A stretch of DNA of 61,639 nucleotides from a virus. The notes under the pieces are model-generated. The model saw only the letters and a list, made by a program, of their open reading frames with translations. It was not told the DNA's origin and searched no databases. Numbering within the stretch: position 1 is the stretch's first letter; every line of letters starts with the position of its first letter. Below, in pieces: positions 18,770 to 28,136 of this stretch. The translations under genes and the position numbers were made by a program. The stretch lies in IMG/VR virus record IMGVR_UViG_3300043444_000203, positions 1 through 61,639 of that record, one strand, 5' to 3'.

Positions 18770-19327
18770 TTATGCTCCCATTAATAAAAATGGATTGAAT
18801 GTGTCTGCACTTACGCCCGCAGGTCCGGCAGGACCACTAGGACCGGTTGGTCCTGTTGCACCAACACCACCGATAGTGGCAGTAACTTGCCATGTACCGC
18901 CATCATAGATTAATTCTACTGTAATTCCTCTGATATCTAAAACTAAATCTTCGTGAGAAGTTTCGATTGTGCTACCATTGCGACCAATAGTGAGATTGTT
19001 TGCTGACCAATCATAACCATCGGTAATTTTTACAACATTACCTGTTGATGGTGTTGATGGTAGTGTGATTGTGAAACCGCCAGTTGATGTATCGGCGATG
19101 ATTTGCTGATTGCTATTTGCGCTGTATGTTGTTGTAACTCTTGTCCAAGTTGCGGCTGCACCTGTTGCGCCTGTAGGACCAGTTGGTCCTGTTGCTCCAT
19201 TAACACCAGCAGGACCTGTTGCACCTGTAAGACCGCTACTTGGTCCTACCCATGCGCCAGATGAATCAATGACTGCCGTGTTACCGACAGTCAAACCATT
19301 TTTGACTATGAAATTCTGATTTGCCAA
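18770..19327 (-). CDS. short collagen-like fibre protein
   Basis: A 185-residue protein. It begins with the same module as the genes at 9112 and 11175 (ANQNFIVKNGLTVGNTAVID, then SSGAWVGPS), followed by about 30 residues of Gly-x-y repeats. A compact beta domain (WTRVTTTYSANSNQQIIADT to VELIYDGGTWQVTAT) comes next, then a second short Gly-x-y run, [16 protein letters not shown]. It lacks an S74 end. It is probably an alternative short fibre or a trimeric linker. A CATAAATA element precedes it, so it probably opens the transcript covering the LamG gene. Confidence 0.75.
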   Translation of the reverse strand: MANQNFIVKNGLTVGNTAVIDSSGAWVGPSSGLTGATGPAGVNGATGPTGPTGATGAAATWTRVTTTYSANSNQQIIADTSTGGFTITLPSTPSTGNVVKITDGYDWSANNLTIGRNGSTIETSHEDLVLDIRGITVELIYDGGTWQVTATIGGVGATGPTGPSGPAGPAGVSADTFNPFLLMGA

Positions 19328-19352
19328 GGTTCACTATCCCCTATTGATGTTC

Positions 19353-19360
19353 TATTTATG
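19353..19360 (-). promoter_or_regulatory. T4-type late promoter element for the 18770-19327 fibre gene
   Basis: The minus strand reads CATAAATA 25 nt upstream of the ATG, in the spacer after the 715-aa gene. Spacing matches the copies at genes 13 and 48. Confidence 0.5.
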
Positions 19361-19362
19361 TA

Positions 19363-21510
19363 TTAATATGATATTGAAGTTATCTGACCATAATCTGCAG
19401 GGAAATTAGCGTTATTTGTCGTTACCACAGCATCATAGTAGTATCTCTCATATCCTGGTGGTCCAGCTGGACCAGATTTAGTGAATCCACCATTTAAGGT
19501 TAGTGTTATCGTTGGGGCCGCATTATCAGTAATAGTTAAGGTAGCACCTGATGGAATTGCATCCATTAAAGCAACATCTGCCGTCTCTGTCGCTAAGACT
19601 CTAAATGATACCATACCGTTATCTGTCCAAATTCCGAACAATGTGAAATTGACAGTAGTGCCACCGCCACCACCGGAAGAACCGCCAGCGCCGGGAACAG
19701 TAATAGAAGTTGTTGCACCGTAAAGCATTTCATCCGCTGTTACTGAAGCGTAAGAACCTGCACCGCCATTGAAACTTGTCCAACCAGAAGTCATTGTTAC
19801 TGTTCTTGTATAACCACCAATAATGGCTGTGAATACTGTTCCAGATGGTTTAGACAGAATCAAATCTCTTGCTGTAGTATTTGTCCAACCAGAATTGAAA
19901 ATTGTGATGGTGTATTGACCTTGCTGCCCACCAATACTTAGACCAGGAGGTCCATTTGTTCCAGGATCAAAATCAGTATCTGCAACATATGTTACTGTAC
20001 TGCCGCCGCCACTGCCGCCACCGCCTTGTGCAGGTTGGTTAGAAGGATCATAAACTATAGTTAATGTTTGTCCTTGTGCTACTGCATCATATAAGCCGAA
20101 CTCATCACCAGATTTCGAATATAATCCAGTTGATGAACTGTATGTGAATGTTTTATTTGTTCCACCGATATTGAAGTATCGTGTTGAACCTGTTGTATCA
20201 CCACCAATTGCATTGTTAGATTGAACAATGAAAGTATTTGAACCTCCCAAATCATATTGACCAGGATTCATTTTAATAACTGTGTTTGTGCCATCATATA
20301 CGATTCGTTTGAAGTAATCATATTGTAGATTGGTGTAACCGAATATTTGGAAATCGTTGTAGTCTACGTTGAATCCGTAGTATGTACCACCACCCATTCC
20401 CCCTGACAAAGTAACTGTATCAGGTTTGATGCCAGGACTAATAGTTTCTTGGTACATTGTATTATACCAAATACCAGTTCTACCATAACCAACTTGGTCA
20501 GGCAAATATAGGGTGTCTGTATTTTTATAATTTCTGAAATATGCATCAGTTCCATCATATTGGAAAACATAATATGTGTTCATTATATTAAATGTTCTCA
20601 TATCACCAGGACCATCTCCATCAATAGCACCGTTTGTAACAGTAAATGAACCGAATGAATCATATGTACCATCTTTAAGTTCAATAACTGTTCTTCCACC
20701 AACATCAGTTCCACCATAGTAAGCAATTAAAGAGACATAATCACTTGTTAATTCACCCCATGTGACGCCAGAATTGAAGTAACTTTGTGTGCCATCTGCG
20801 GCACCGTAGTAGTTATAATAATTTTCGACAGCAAATGTATCTGGCTGCGAAACAACATTAACTGTTATTGTTGCTGTATTTGAGTAAACTGTAGTGGCAC
20901 CTTTTGTACCTGAAATACGAACACGATAACTGTCACCATTATCATCAGCATTCGTTAAGAATCCTGTAGTGTATGATGAAAATGATCCGTTAATAACGTC
21001 GTTCCATGTTGCAGAACCGCTATCCTGTCTCTGCCATTGATAAGATAATGTTGCACCTAAAGTTATTGATGCATTCACACTAAATGTTAGTATATTAGTT
21101 TCATTCGCCGATGTGTTAATCAAAGACGATTGATTAGTAATTGTAATAACAGAAGGCGTAACGGATAGTGTGGCAGTATTTGATGTTAATGTGTTCGCAT
21201 TCAAACCGCCAGTTAAAACAACACGGTATGAATCATTGTCATCATCAGGATAAACTGCTGATGCTACATTATAAGAAGATGTGGTGGCACCACTAATGTT
21301 AACCCACGAGCCAGTGCTATTCTCTTGTTTCTGCCATTGATATGATAATGGCGCACCACGAGTGATTGCTGCCGTTACTGCAAATCTTCCATTTGCACCA
21401 TAATTCACGGTGTTGTTTGTAGGTTGCGAACTAATGGAAATCATCGCTGGTGGTTGAACCAGTCTGACACCATTTTCAATACTAACACCGGAAGAAAAAG
21501 ATACTGACAT
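19363..21510 (-). CDS. large fibre/adhesin with two N-terminal Ig-like domains
   Basis: A 715-residue protein. Two Ig-like domains (about residues 25-117 and 118-215) show the repeated core LSYQWQ(K/R)Q...W..I..A...SY and D...YRV...G......SNTAT(L/I)(S/T)V. The rest is Gly/Tyr/Thr-rich, with repeated strands such as GDGPGDMRTFNI, GGDTTGSTRYFNI and glycine-rich loops (GGGGSGGG), suggesting a repetitive beta fold. Ig-like domains on phage virions are thought to make weak contacts with carbohydrates. Neighbours are fibres, so a virion surface role is likely. No enzyme motif is visible. Confidence 0.7.
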   Translation of the reverse strand: MSVSFSSGVSIENGVRLVQPPAMISISSQPTNNTVNYGANGRFAVTAAITRGAPLSYQWQKQENSTGSWVNISGATTSSYNVASAVYPDDDNDSYRVVLTGGLNANTLTSNTATLSVTPSVITITNQSSLINTSANETNILTFSVNASITLGATLSYQWQRQDSGSATWNDVINGSFSSYTTGFLTNADDNGDSYRVRISGTKGATTVYSNTATITVNVVSQPDTFAVENYYNYYGAADGTQSYFNSGVTWGELTSDYVSLIAYYGGTDVGGRTVIELKDGTYDSFGSFTVTNGAIDGDGPGDMRTFNIMNTYYVFQYDGTDAYFRNYKNTDTLYLPDQVGYGRTGIWYNTMYQETISPGIKPDTVTLSGGMGGGTYYGFNVDYNDFQIFGYTNLQYDYFKRIVYDGTNTVIKMNPGQYDLGGSNTFIVQSNNAIGGDTTGSTRYFNIGGTNKTFTYSSSTGLYSKSGDEFGLYDAVAQGQTLTIVYDPSNQPAQGGGGSGGGSTVTYVADTDFDPGTNGPPGLSIGGQQGQYTITIFNSGWTNTTARDLILSKPSGTVFTAIIGGYTRTVTMTSGWTSFNGGAGSYASVTADEMLYGATTSITVPGAGGSSGGGGGTTVNFTLFGIWTDNGMVSFRVLATETADVALMDAIPSGATLTITDNAAPTITLTLNGGFTKSGPAGPPGYERYYYDAVVTTNNANFPADYGQITSISY

Positions 21511-21512
21511 TA

Positions 21513-23690
21513 TTAAATTACGATTGCTGTTCTTGCTAATTTGGCAACTGTTACATTATTGGCGGCTGTCAAATACAGATTGACAAAGCCACCTGATATG
21601 TATGCATCAAATGTTCCTAGTGATGATCCACTGAACATTTCACCATATTGTGCTATGTATGTAGTTGTACCATCATGCATCACATTAATTTCAATCGTAT
21701 GATAACTTGTACCGGATGTTAGTTGAACAAAATATTTGGCACTTCTATAAATTGTTTTATCGAACGAATCAATTGCTACTTGTGATGTTGATGATGTTGT
21801 AAATGTGTTAGAAGAAACTGCAACATAACTTGTACCACCAACCGAGAATGTTGTATTAGATACAAATGCTTCAGCAGTCAATGTACCGGCAATTGTATCA
21901 CCACTCTTACTTACTTTAGTGTTTGCAGAGAATGCGGCTGAGTTCGCTTGGTTGAATGCTAAGTTAGCCTGAGCAAAAGCAGAATTAACTTTACCAGTAA
22001 CAGTAATTAGTCCAGCGCCAGTGTTTGCTTGATTTGTTGCCAAGTCTGCAATTCTGGCTGCACCAACGTTTGCTTGATATGCACTTGTGACAGTAATTAG
22101 ACCTGCACCAACGTTTGCTTGTGCGTTAGTTTGGATTGTGTTTGCATAAGCAAGAGGATCCAAACCACGCAATGTAATAACATCAGTGATAATGTTTGCA
22201 GTTACATTTGCGATTCTGAATGATGCATTCGATGTATCAATGAATGGTGATGCATCTGGTTCAGGATCATAATTATAATAGAATTTCCAAGTTCCATCTG
22301 TAGCATCTCTAAACAAACCTGCATGATGATAAGTACCATCATTATAACCACCAGCGAAACCTAAATCAGGATTTGAACTGGTTTTGGCTCTCGCTGTACC
22401 ACCAGAAACAAAACTACCTGTGGCTGAACTCGCAATGTTGAATGTGGTTGAAGTAACGGCAGTAATTGCTGTATTTGTGGTATTATATCCTGTTGGATTC
22501 ATGCCTGTAACAGTTACATACATGCCAACTTGATAGTTGTGTGTAGAAGAAGTTGTATAGATTACACTTGTGCCATTACCAACAGCATTTGTAATTGTTG
22601 ATAATACACCATTGTTCAAATACAACATATTATCCGCAACGGATAAATTTATTGCACTAAGAGTTGTTGTTGAACCACCAATAGTCAAGTTTCCTGTGAC
22701 TGTCATATCACCAGAAACTGTACCACCACTAGATGAGAATTTTGTATTGGCTGCATCAAAAGCGGCTTGCGCTAAAATATTTGCGCTATTCGCTTTATTA
22801 AATGCTAAGTTTGCTTGACTGAATGAAGAATTGGCAGTATCGAACGCCAAGTTTGCTTGAGCGAATGCGTTGTTTGCTCTGTTATAAGCAGGTTGAACTT
22901 GTGGTGCAACATTATTGGCAGAATCGTAAGCACCTTGAGCCAAGATTGTTGCGGAGTTAGCCTTATCATATGCTAAGTTTGCTTGAGCAAAACCGGATGT
23001 TGCTAGACCAAAACCAGCGTTTGCTTTATCGAAAGCAGGTTGAACTTGTGGTGCAACATTGTTTGCTAAGTCGTATGCAGAGTTTGCTTTATCGAAAGCG
23101 GCATTCGCTTGTGAAAATGCGCCAGTAGAAAGTAATGCTGTGTTCGCAGTATCAAAAGCGGCATTTGCATGTGCTGAAATTGCCGAAGTACCAGGAGCAC
23201 CAGGAACCGTGAAGTCTGTAGCGCCAGTAACAACAAGTTTACCTGCTGTATTCTGAATTTTAATGCCATCAATATCAATAGAACCTGGACCAACGAACAA
23301 TGTATGCCAACGATATAGTGATGATCCTAGATATTTGTTATTATCAGTTGTTGGTATAACATTACCAGAAACTGATACATCACCATTAATTGTGCCACCG
23401 GATGCAGAGAACTTTGTGTTTGCTACATCAAATGCCACGTTGACTTTATTAAATGCACCTTGTGCAATAACATTTGCTGTATTCGCTTTATCATAAGCAC
23501 CGTTTGCTTTAGCGTAAGCGAGAGCATCCTGCTGTGCTGATTCTAGTGCTAGTGAGAAACCACCTGCTGTCACACCATCGTGAACAACAAGTGTATTCTT
23601 ATCCGTGTCAACAGTAATTTCAGCCAACGCACCTGTAAATGCGGCAGTCTGTGCTGTATTACCTCTTCTCCATTGAATCTGTGTTGGCAT
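21513..23690 (-). CDS. tail fibre with Mtd_N-like N-terminus and A-N-x-A-F repeats
   Basis: A 725-residue fibre. Residues 1-50 (PTQIQWRRGNTAQTAAF, then ITVDTDKNTLVVHDG) match the N-terminal domain of the Bordetella phage major tropism determinant family, a trimeric baseplate-attaching module. About residues 50-320 hold many repeats of the AFDKANxAYDxAN kind, likely a long fibrous helical or beta-turn shaft. Further on are the beta motif GDMTVTGNLTIGGSTTTLSA and a C-terminal globular tip. No diversity-generating reverse transcriptase or template repeat is seen. A CATAAATA element precedes it. Confidence 0.78.
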   Translation of the reverse strand: MPTQIQWRRGNTAQTAAFTGALAEITVDTDKNTLVVHDGVTAGGFSLALESAQQDALAYAKANGAYDKANTANVIAQGAFNKVNVAFDVANTKFSASGGTINGDVSVSGNVIPTTDNNKYLGSSLYRWHTLFVGPGSIDIDGIKIQNTAGKLVVTGATDFTVPGAPGTSAISAHANAAFDTANTALLSTGAFSQANAAFDKANSAYDLANNVAPQVQPAFDKANAGFGLATSGFAQANLAYDKANSATILAQGAYDSANNVAPQVQPAYNRANNAFAQANLAFDTANSSFSQANLAFNKANSANILAQAAFDAANTKFSSSGGTVSGDMTVTGNLTIGGSTTTLSAINLSVADNMLYLNNGVLSTITNAVGNGTSVIYTTSSTHNYQVGMYVTVTGMNPTGYNTTNTAITAVTSTTFNIASSATGSFVSGGTARAKTSSNPDLGFAGGYNDGTYHHAGLFRDATDGTWKFYYNYDPEPDASPFIDTSNASFRIANVTANIITDVITLRGLDPLAYANTIQTNAQANVGAGLITVTSAYQANVGAARIADLATNQANTGAGLITVTGKVNSAFAQANLAFNQANSAAFSANTKVSKSGDTIAGTLTAEAFVSNTTFSVGGTSYVAVSSNTFTTSSTSQVAIDSFDKTIYRSAKYFVQLTSGTSYHTIEINVMHDGTTTYIAQYGEMFSGSSLGTFDAYISGGFVNLYLTAANNVTVAKLARTAIVI

Positions 23691-23712
23691 TTATAAATCC
23701 TTAATTTCTCTG

Positions 23713-23720
23713 TATTTATG
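23713..23720 (-). promoter_or_regulatory. T4-type late promoter element for the 725-aa fibre gene
   Basis: The minus strand reads CATAAATA 22 nt upstream of the ATG, overlapping the end of the 378-aa gene. Spacing agrees with other copies in the window. Confidence 0.5.
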
Positions 23721-24852
23721 CGAGGTAACCTAGGTCGATATCCAAATCGTAACCTGCTGGAATAATAGGTTCATTACGCATATCATATATTTCTCCAATC
23801 AATTCAGCGGTAAATCCTGTGAGAGCATACATTGAACTTGTCAAATATCCATAGTCTCCTCTTGGAAAATAATCTGCACTTGTTCCTGATGTGGAATTAT
23901 TAGCGGCATCAAAGGCGGCTTGTGCATAATCATATGCTGTATTTGCTCGACTGAATGCCGAGTTCGCTTGATTGTAAATTCTTGTTGTTGTTGGACTTGT
24001 AATTTCACCAACAACATTTAATCCTGTAGATGTGAATCTTGCAACAACATTTTCATTGTTGACACCACCAACAATAATACGCAATTCTGTTGGAGCACTG
24101 GTAGATGTTGTACCAATAATAAGATTACCACCAATCTGATTGATTGTACTGCCTTGCACATACATGTAACCATCAAGTGGAAATGCAGCCGTACCTAAAC
24201 CATTGTTCGGTGATTGATTATCATACTGTGAGTTGATAATACCAACATCAACATAGAAATCGGTATCATTACCAACATCGGCTGTTAATACAAAATCTGC
24301 TGTACCAAATTCATTAATATTTTGTTGGTTAACTTGAGTGTATGTTGTAGAGTTACTTGTGAACTGTGCAATTACATTTGGTAGTAATGTAGCAGATTCT
24401 GTTGCAATACCAGCAAAGAATTCTGTGTTCGCAATTATCTTATTGGCACGAACATTTTGTGTAAGTACCAAATCACCGGTCATCACATCGCCGGCTCTAT
24501 TAACTTTTTGTATTGAAAGATTGGAAGTTTCTGATTGAAGTGCATCAACTTCAGCGAATGTTCCTTCCAAGTTTTGACCAGCAACTACCGCATGTGTGAC
24601 GATAAATTCGCCACTCAATTCATCATATCTTACATTAGCGGTAGCGCCGAATGAACCACTGTCATTAAATTGTAGTTCACCATTTAAACCTGATGGTTCA
24701 GTAATTACATCAAAAAGTGTTGTGGTGTTAAATTGGTTACCATAGAACAACTTGCCATCAACATAGTTAATAGCAAGTTCACCTGGTTGTAATGTAGATG
24801 GTACATTTCCTGTTACACCAGAACCTTTGATTTGAATTACTGTATTTGCCAT
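23716..24852 (-). CDS. tail fibre protein with phage-fibre N-terminal adaptor
   Basis: A 378-residue protein. It begins ANTVIQIKGSGVTGNVPSTL followed by QPGELAINYVDGKLFYGN. This is a common adaptor of aquatic phage fibres that pairs an I-Q-x-K-x-S start with a G-E-L-A-I-N-Y-x-D-G-K-L block. A helical repeat region (SAFSRANTAYDYAQAAFDAAN) lies near residues 300-325. The short C-terminal segment (MYALTGFTAELIGEIYDMRN) may contact the next fibre part. It shares its first residues with the gene at 25387, so the two probably attach to similar baseplate partners. Confidence 0.72.
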   Translation of the reverse strand: MANTVIQIKGSGVTGNVPSTLQPGELAINYVDGKLFYGNQFNTTTLFDVITEPSGLNGELQFNDSGSFGATANVRYDELSGEFIVTHAVVAGQNLEGTFAEVDALQSETSNLSIQKVNRAGDVMTGDLVLTQNVRANKIIANTEFFAGIATESATLLPNVIAQFTSNSTTYTQVNQQNINEFGTADFVLTADVGNDTDFYVDVGIINSQYDNQSPNNGLGTAAFPLDGYMYVQGSTINQIGGNLIIGTTSTSAPTELRIIVGGVNNENVVARFTSTGLNVVGEITSPTTTRIYNQANSAFSRANTAYDYAQAAFDAANNSTSGTSADYFPRGDYGYLTSSMYALTGFTAELIGEIYDMRNEPIIPAGYDLDIDLGYLA

Positions 24853-24858
24853 CTACTT

Positions 24859-25362
24859 TTAAAATGTTCCTCCAGATTTGACATTATCAATCTCTGGTGC
24901 TTTCTCAACAAACTCTGTAATATCAACTTTTCTTAATTTACGCAATTTGTTAAGTGGTACTAACTCTTCTAGTTTTGCAATATATTTATTTTGCTCTTCA
25001 ACCTCAGACTTAAACTTCGCCAAATCTGTAGTCAATGTTTTATTTTGTTTCATATAATCGTTAACGGCTGCTTGCAATCGTGCTTTTTCTTCACGAATGC
25101 TATTAGCAGTAGCAACATGTAATTGTGAATTGTCTACATTGGTTTTCAATGTATTGTTTTCACCAGTTAAATTATCCACAAGTTTCTGCAACTCGATGTT
25201 ACTGGCAGACAACTCAGCAATCTTACGCTTTGTTTCATCCGCTTCATTAACATTTTTATTCATCACTTCCAGTTGTGCCTGGAACATAATGTTTTGCTTG
25301 ATAACCGAAACGAAGTTATCAAGCAAAACTTCAACATACGCATTTTGTAATCTCACATCCAT
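24859..25362 (-). CDS. coiled-coil protein of the fibre region
   Basis: A 167-residue protein predicted mainly helical, with heptad-like hydrophobic spacing from about residue 25 to 140 (QLEVMNKNVNEADETKRKIA and later NDYMKQNKTLTTDLAKFKSE) and a C-terminal tail with VDITEFVEKAPEI. No enzyme motif. It may be a fibre-assembly chaperone or a trimeric linker; similar coiled-coil proteins sit among fibre genes of aquatic T4-like phages. It lies between two fibre genes sharing the ANTVIQ start. Confidence 0.65.
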   Translation of the reverse strand: MDVRLQNAYVEVLLDNFVSVIKQNIMFQAQLEVMNKNVNEADETKRKIAELSASNIELQKLVDNLTGENNTLKTNVDNSQLHVATANSIREEKARLQAAVNDYMKQNKTLTTDLAKFKSEVEEQNKYIAKLEELVPLNKLRKLRKVDITEFVEKAPEIDNVKSGGTF

Positions 25363-25386
25363 TACAAACTCTCTTTCAAAATTATA

Positions 25387-26679
25387 TTAGAATGATCCAC
25401 CATTCAAATGTTGGAATGTAGGTGCTCCTGATGCATTAATTGTTAACAAGTGACCTTCGGTAGAAGAACCAACAGTAGTCAAAGCGCCTGTTCCGTTACC
25501 GATGATAACATGGTTAGCGGTGAATGCTGTGTTACCTGTACCGCCATCTTCAACTGCGATTGTGTCGACCCATAGTGGTTCACCATCACCAGTCATCTTC
25601 AAGAAAGAGTTGGCGCTAGGCTTCAACAACTTACCAAGAGTGTTTGTGCCAGTACCGTAGATGATATCGCCAGTATTGGCTGTACGGAATCCTGTACCAC
25701 CATCTGTTACAGAAATAGCACTGAACAATGAAGAAACATTACCACCGGTAAAGTCTGCATCCAATGTCGCACGATTTTCTGAACCATATGTAACAACGTT
25801 ATCTGTTGGATCAGTAGTTTCGCCAACAAACAACTTGAACACACCGTCGGTTGCGTCACGCACCAAACCAGCATACTTTGTTCCACCGTTTGTGTATTGA
25901 CCATAGAAACCAATGTCAACTGCATCACTTATGTTATTTGCACCAAGTTTTAGCAAGGTGTCTTCAGTTACAACAGTGGACACATCTTGTGTGATAGTGT
26001 TACCAGAGATAACCAAGTTACCAGTAATAGCAATGTCACCGTTGATTGTTTGTGATGCACGGTCAGTCTTAACAACTGTGCTATCAACATCAAGGATAAC
26101 TGTGTTGTTCGCATCGACTGCAACTGAACTGATACCATCACCGCCAGTGATAGTCAATGTTTCTGTTAGAATAGCCAATGATCCTGTACCAGAATCGGCC
26201 GCAAAAGCCAACGATGTGGCAACAGATACGTTTGCGGCATATGTCAAACGACCATCTTCATCAACTGTGAATGTAGGAACTTGTGTGGCACCACCATATA
26301 CACCAGCAGAAACTGTGGTATTAGCAAGTTCGGTTGTGATTGTCACATCTTGTGAACCATCGAAACTCACTGAACCGTCAACTTCGCCAGACAATGTAAT
26401 TGTTCGTGCATTCGCAAACTTACCTACCAAGTTTGCTGTGATTGTTCTAGCCGCAAAATCGCCAGACAAGTCACGCAACACTAATGTGTTTGCAGTATTG
26501 GTCGGTGTTGAATTGTCAATCTTGCTGGTATACGATTTACCACCAATAGGCACAACACCCGTACCATCGTCAATCCACAATACGCCCGAAACGCTGGAAT
26601 AAGCAGGTTCGGCAACGTTTAGCGTTGGCGGTTTGCTGGTTGCACTTGAATATTTTAGTTGAATTACTGTATTTGCCAT
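25387..26679 (-). CDS. tail fibre protein, ANTVIQ family
   Basis: A 430-residue fibre. The N-terminus reads ANTVIQLKYSSATSKPPTLN, then a block with LWIDDGTGVVPIGGKSYT, related to the gene at 23716. The body is typical of long-tail-fibre shafts in aquatic phages, with many beta motifs such as LSGDFAARTITANLVG, NQTINGDIAITGN-like and TLSGEVDGSVSFDGSQDVTI. The C-terminus has short repeats (VEDGGTGNTAF) and ends in GGSF. No S74 chaperone is present. The likely role is a fibre shaft or tip; the receptor cannot be told. Confidence 0.75.
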   Translation of the reverse strand: MANTVIQLKYSSATSKPPTLNVAEPAYSSVSGVLWIDDGTGVVPIGGKSYTSKIDNSTPTNTANTLVLRDLSGDFAARTITANLVGKFANARTITLSGEVDGSVSFDGSQDVTITTELANTTVSAGVYGGATQVPTFTVDEDGRLTYAANVSVATSLAFAADSGTGSLAILTETLTITGGDGISSVAVDANNTVILDVDSTVVKTDRASQTINGDIAITGNLVISGNTITQDVSTVVTEDTLLKLGANNISDAVDIGFYGQYTNGGTKYAGLVRDATDGVFKLFVGETTDPTDNVVTYGSENRATLDADFTGGNVSSLFSAISVTDGGTGFRTANTGDIIYGTGTNTLGKLLKPSANSFLKMTGDGEPLWVDTIAVEDGGTGNTAFTANHVIIGNGTGALTTVGSSTEGHLLTINASGAPTFQHLNGGSF

Positions 26680-26718
26680 TTATGTTCCTTAGGGAATCTT
26701 ATTATTAATCTATTTAGT

Positions 26719-26976
26719 TTAGAAGAAACCGCCATTAATGTTTTTCACATTAACATTAACGTTCTGGATTTGTTGGGATTCCCACAATCCGGTGACTGCA
26801 TTGAATGTCAAAATGTCACCATCCTCTTGGCGGGAGACAACATCGACACCAACAACCTCACTGATTGCAACGTTTGGTTTCGGTTTAAATTTTGGGTCAG
26901 CGATTGTGGTTCTCGGTGGAGCAGTTACCGAGACTTTACCCACAACACCTCTATTTGTTATTCGTGCTGTGACCAT
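26719..26976 (-). CDS. small structural protein of unknown function
   Basis: An 85-residue protein. It has a basic, Pro-rich N-terminal part (VGKVSVTAPPRTTIADPKFK) and then a block DGDILTFNAVTGLWESQQIQ, the same kind of GDxLxYNxxTGxWE segment seen in phage fibre attachment proteins. The C-terminus is Asn/Val-rich (NVNVNVKNINGGFF). It sits between the 110-aa protein and the ANTVIQ fibre and is likely a connector; this is inference. Confidence 0.62.
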   Translation of the reverse strand: MVTARITNRGVVGKVSVTAPPRTTIADPKFKPKPNVAISEVVGVDVVSRQEDGDILTFNAVTGLWESQQIQNVNVNVKNINGGFF

Positions 26977-26979
26977 TTA

Positions 26980-27312
26980 TTACCTCGTAGCGGATGGCAA
27001 TACTGTCACAATTCCTTCAACAACTCTGGTTACAACATTCGATGGTGATGTAATCTTCAAATCATACACATAACGACCAGCGGATAGATTGGCAGTATTT
27101 GCGGCTGGCATGGAAATCGTAATTTCTCCGTTGGCATTTCCTGTGATATTACATGTAATTGTATATGCTGTTGAAGAATAATACGATTTACGCATTTGCG
27201 AATTAGCGGTATATGCGTAGAGATTTATTGCGGAGCCATATGAATCGGCAACATTGACCAATGAAGAGAATGTTGCGCCTTGTTCTATGACTAATTCGGA
27301 AAATGCTGCCAT
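26980..27312 (-). CDS. small beta-sandwich structural protein, baseplate/fibre region
   Basis: A 110-residue protein. Its layout (ELVIEQGATFSSLVNVADSY, then a block with GEITISMPAANTANLSAGRY, then VYDLKITSP and VVEGIVTVLP) matches a common phage family of small beta-sandwich proteins encoded beside fibres, in which EQGATF and YDLxI..P...V.RVxEGxVxVxP are conserved. The family is related in shape to N-terminal fibre-attachment domains. It lacks a ribosome binding site; CATAAATA lies 4 nt before the ATG. Exact role unknown. Confidence 0.7.
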   Translation of the reverse strand: MAAFSELVIEQGATFSSLVNVADSYGSAINLYAYTANSQMRKSYYSSTAYTITCNITGNANGEITISMPAANTANLSAGRYVYDLKITSPSNVVTRVVEGIVTVLPSATR

Positions 27313-27316
27313 GGTT

Positions 27317-27324
27317 TATTTATG
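27317..27324 (-). promoter_or_regulatory. CATAAATA element 4 nt before a start codon
   Basis: The minus strand reads CATAAATA, four bases, then the ATG of the 110-aa gene, with no ribosome binding site. It fits a late promoter only if the message is leaderless or nearly so. Confidence 0.35.
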
Positions 27325-27338
27325 TTTAATTACCTGTA

Positions 27339-28136
27339 TTATCGTATTACCATAATTTGAACACTGGTGGAATTTATATTATCTGTAGGATTTGCAATTG
27401 AGAATCTAAAAGAACTAGCAGTCTGTGATGAAATTACTGTTCTTGAATATAGAGAACTAGCAAATACACTAATCGCATAGTTTGCATCATCCATAGCAGT
27501 CGTAAATGATACTGTATAATCGCCAGTACCATTCTTCACAACACCAGAAATGTTTCCACTTGCGTTGACTACACACGCTCCATTTGATCCATCACCTGCA
27601 AAGTTCGCCCATGCACGAACACCAAAAACTGGTGCTGATCCACTCTGTGCGCCACTCAACTTCGCCGCAGTCACGGCTGCATTTGTTATATTACTTGTCC
27701 CAACGGATGTTAGATATCCTTGTGATGTTGTATATGATTTGGCAGCAATAAGGGCGGCACCTGTATTCGCTTGATATGCACTTGTTGTGGAAATTACAGC
27801 CGCACCAACGTTCGCTTGATATGCACTTGTTGTGGAAATCACCGCCGCACCAACGTTTGCCTGTCTGTCTGTTATTTCCGTTGTGAGTGAATCGTTTACT
27901 GTTTTAACAGAGTTTGGAGTAGCCGCTGTTGATGTGCTTGTGCTAGAAACGGAATCTGTTAGTTGAACAACACCAGTCTGTGAAGTTGTTGCGGAACGAA
28001 TTGTTGCGTTTGCCGCATATGTTATTCTACCCTGAGCATCTACAGTATACACACCAACAATGGTGTTACTACTACCATATGTACCAGCAGAAACTGTTGT
28101 ATCTTCTAAAGTTGAAGGTCTAATCTTCGTTGTCAT
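27339..28136 (-). CDS. tail fibre protein with Q-A-N-x-G-A repeats
   Basis: A 265-residue fibre-like protein. An N-terminal module (TTVSAGTYGSSNTIVGVYTV, then DAQGRITYAANATI) is followed by a run with three near-identical repeats of the AYQANVGAAVISTTS kind (about residues 90-135), a shaft-like repetitive segment. A C-terminal beta domain (WANFAGDGSNGACVV to SSTSVQIMVIR) resembles trimeric tip domains. A clear AAGGACA site precedes the ATG, and the ATG overlaps the S74 fibre stop. Probably a secondary fibre. Confidence 0.68.
   Translation of the reverse strand: MTTKIRPSTLEDTTVSAGTYGSSNTIVGVYTVDAQGRITYAANATIRSATTSQTGVVQLTDSVSSTSTSTAATPNSVKTVNDSLTTEITDRQANVGAAVISTTSAYQANVGAAVISTTSAYQANTGAALIAAKSYTTSQGYLTSVGTSNITNAAVTAAKLSGAQSGSAPVFGVRAWANFAGDGSNGACVVNASGNISGVVKNGTGDYTVSFTTAMDDANYAISVFASSLYSRTVISSQTASSFRFSIANPTDNINSTSVQIMVIR

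Noticed and set aside
21513-23690. Diversity-generating retroelement suggested by the Mtd_N-like start
   Set aside because: No reverse transcriptase, template repeat or variable-repeat lectin domain is visible in this window.
25913-26602. 229-codon open frame on the plus strand
   Set aside because: It is antisense to the ANTVIQ fibre gene, made of low-complexity Val/Ser/Thr/Pro typical of reversed fibre codons, with no start signals.
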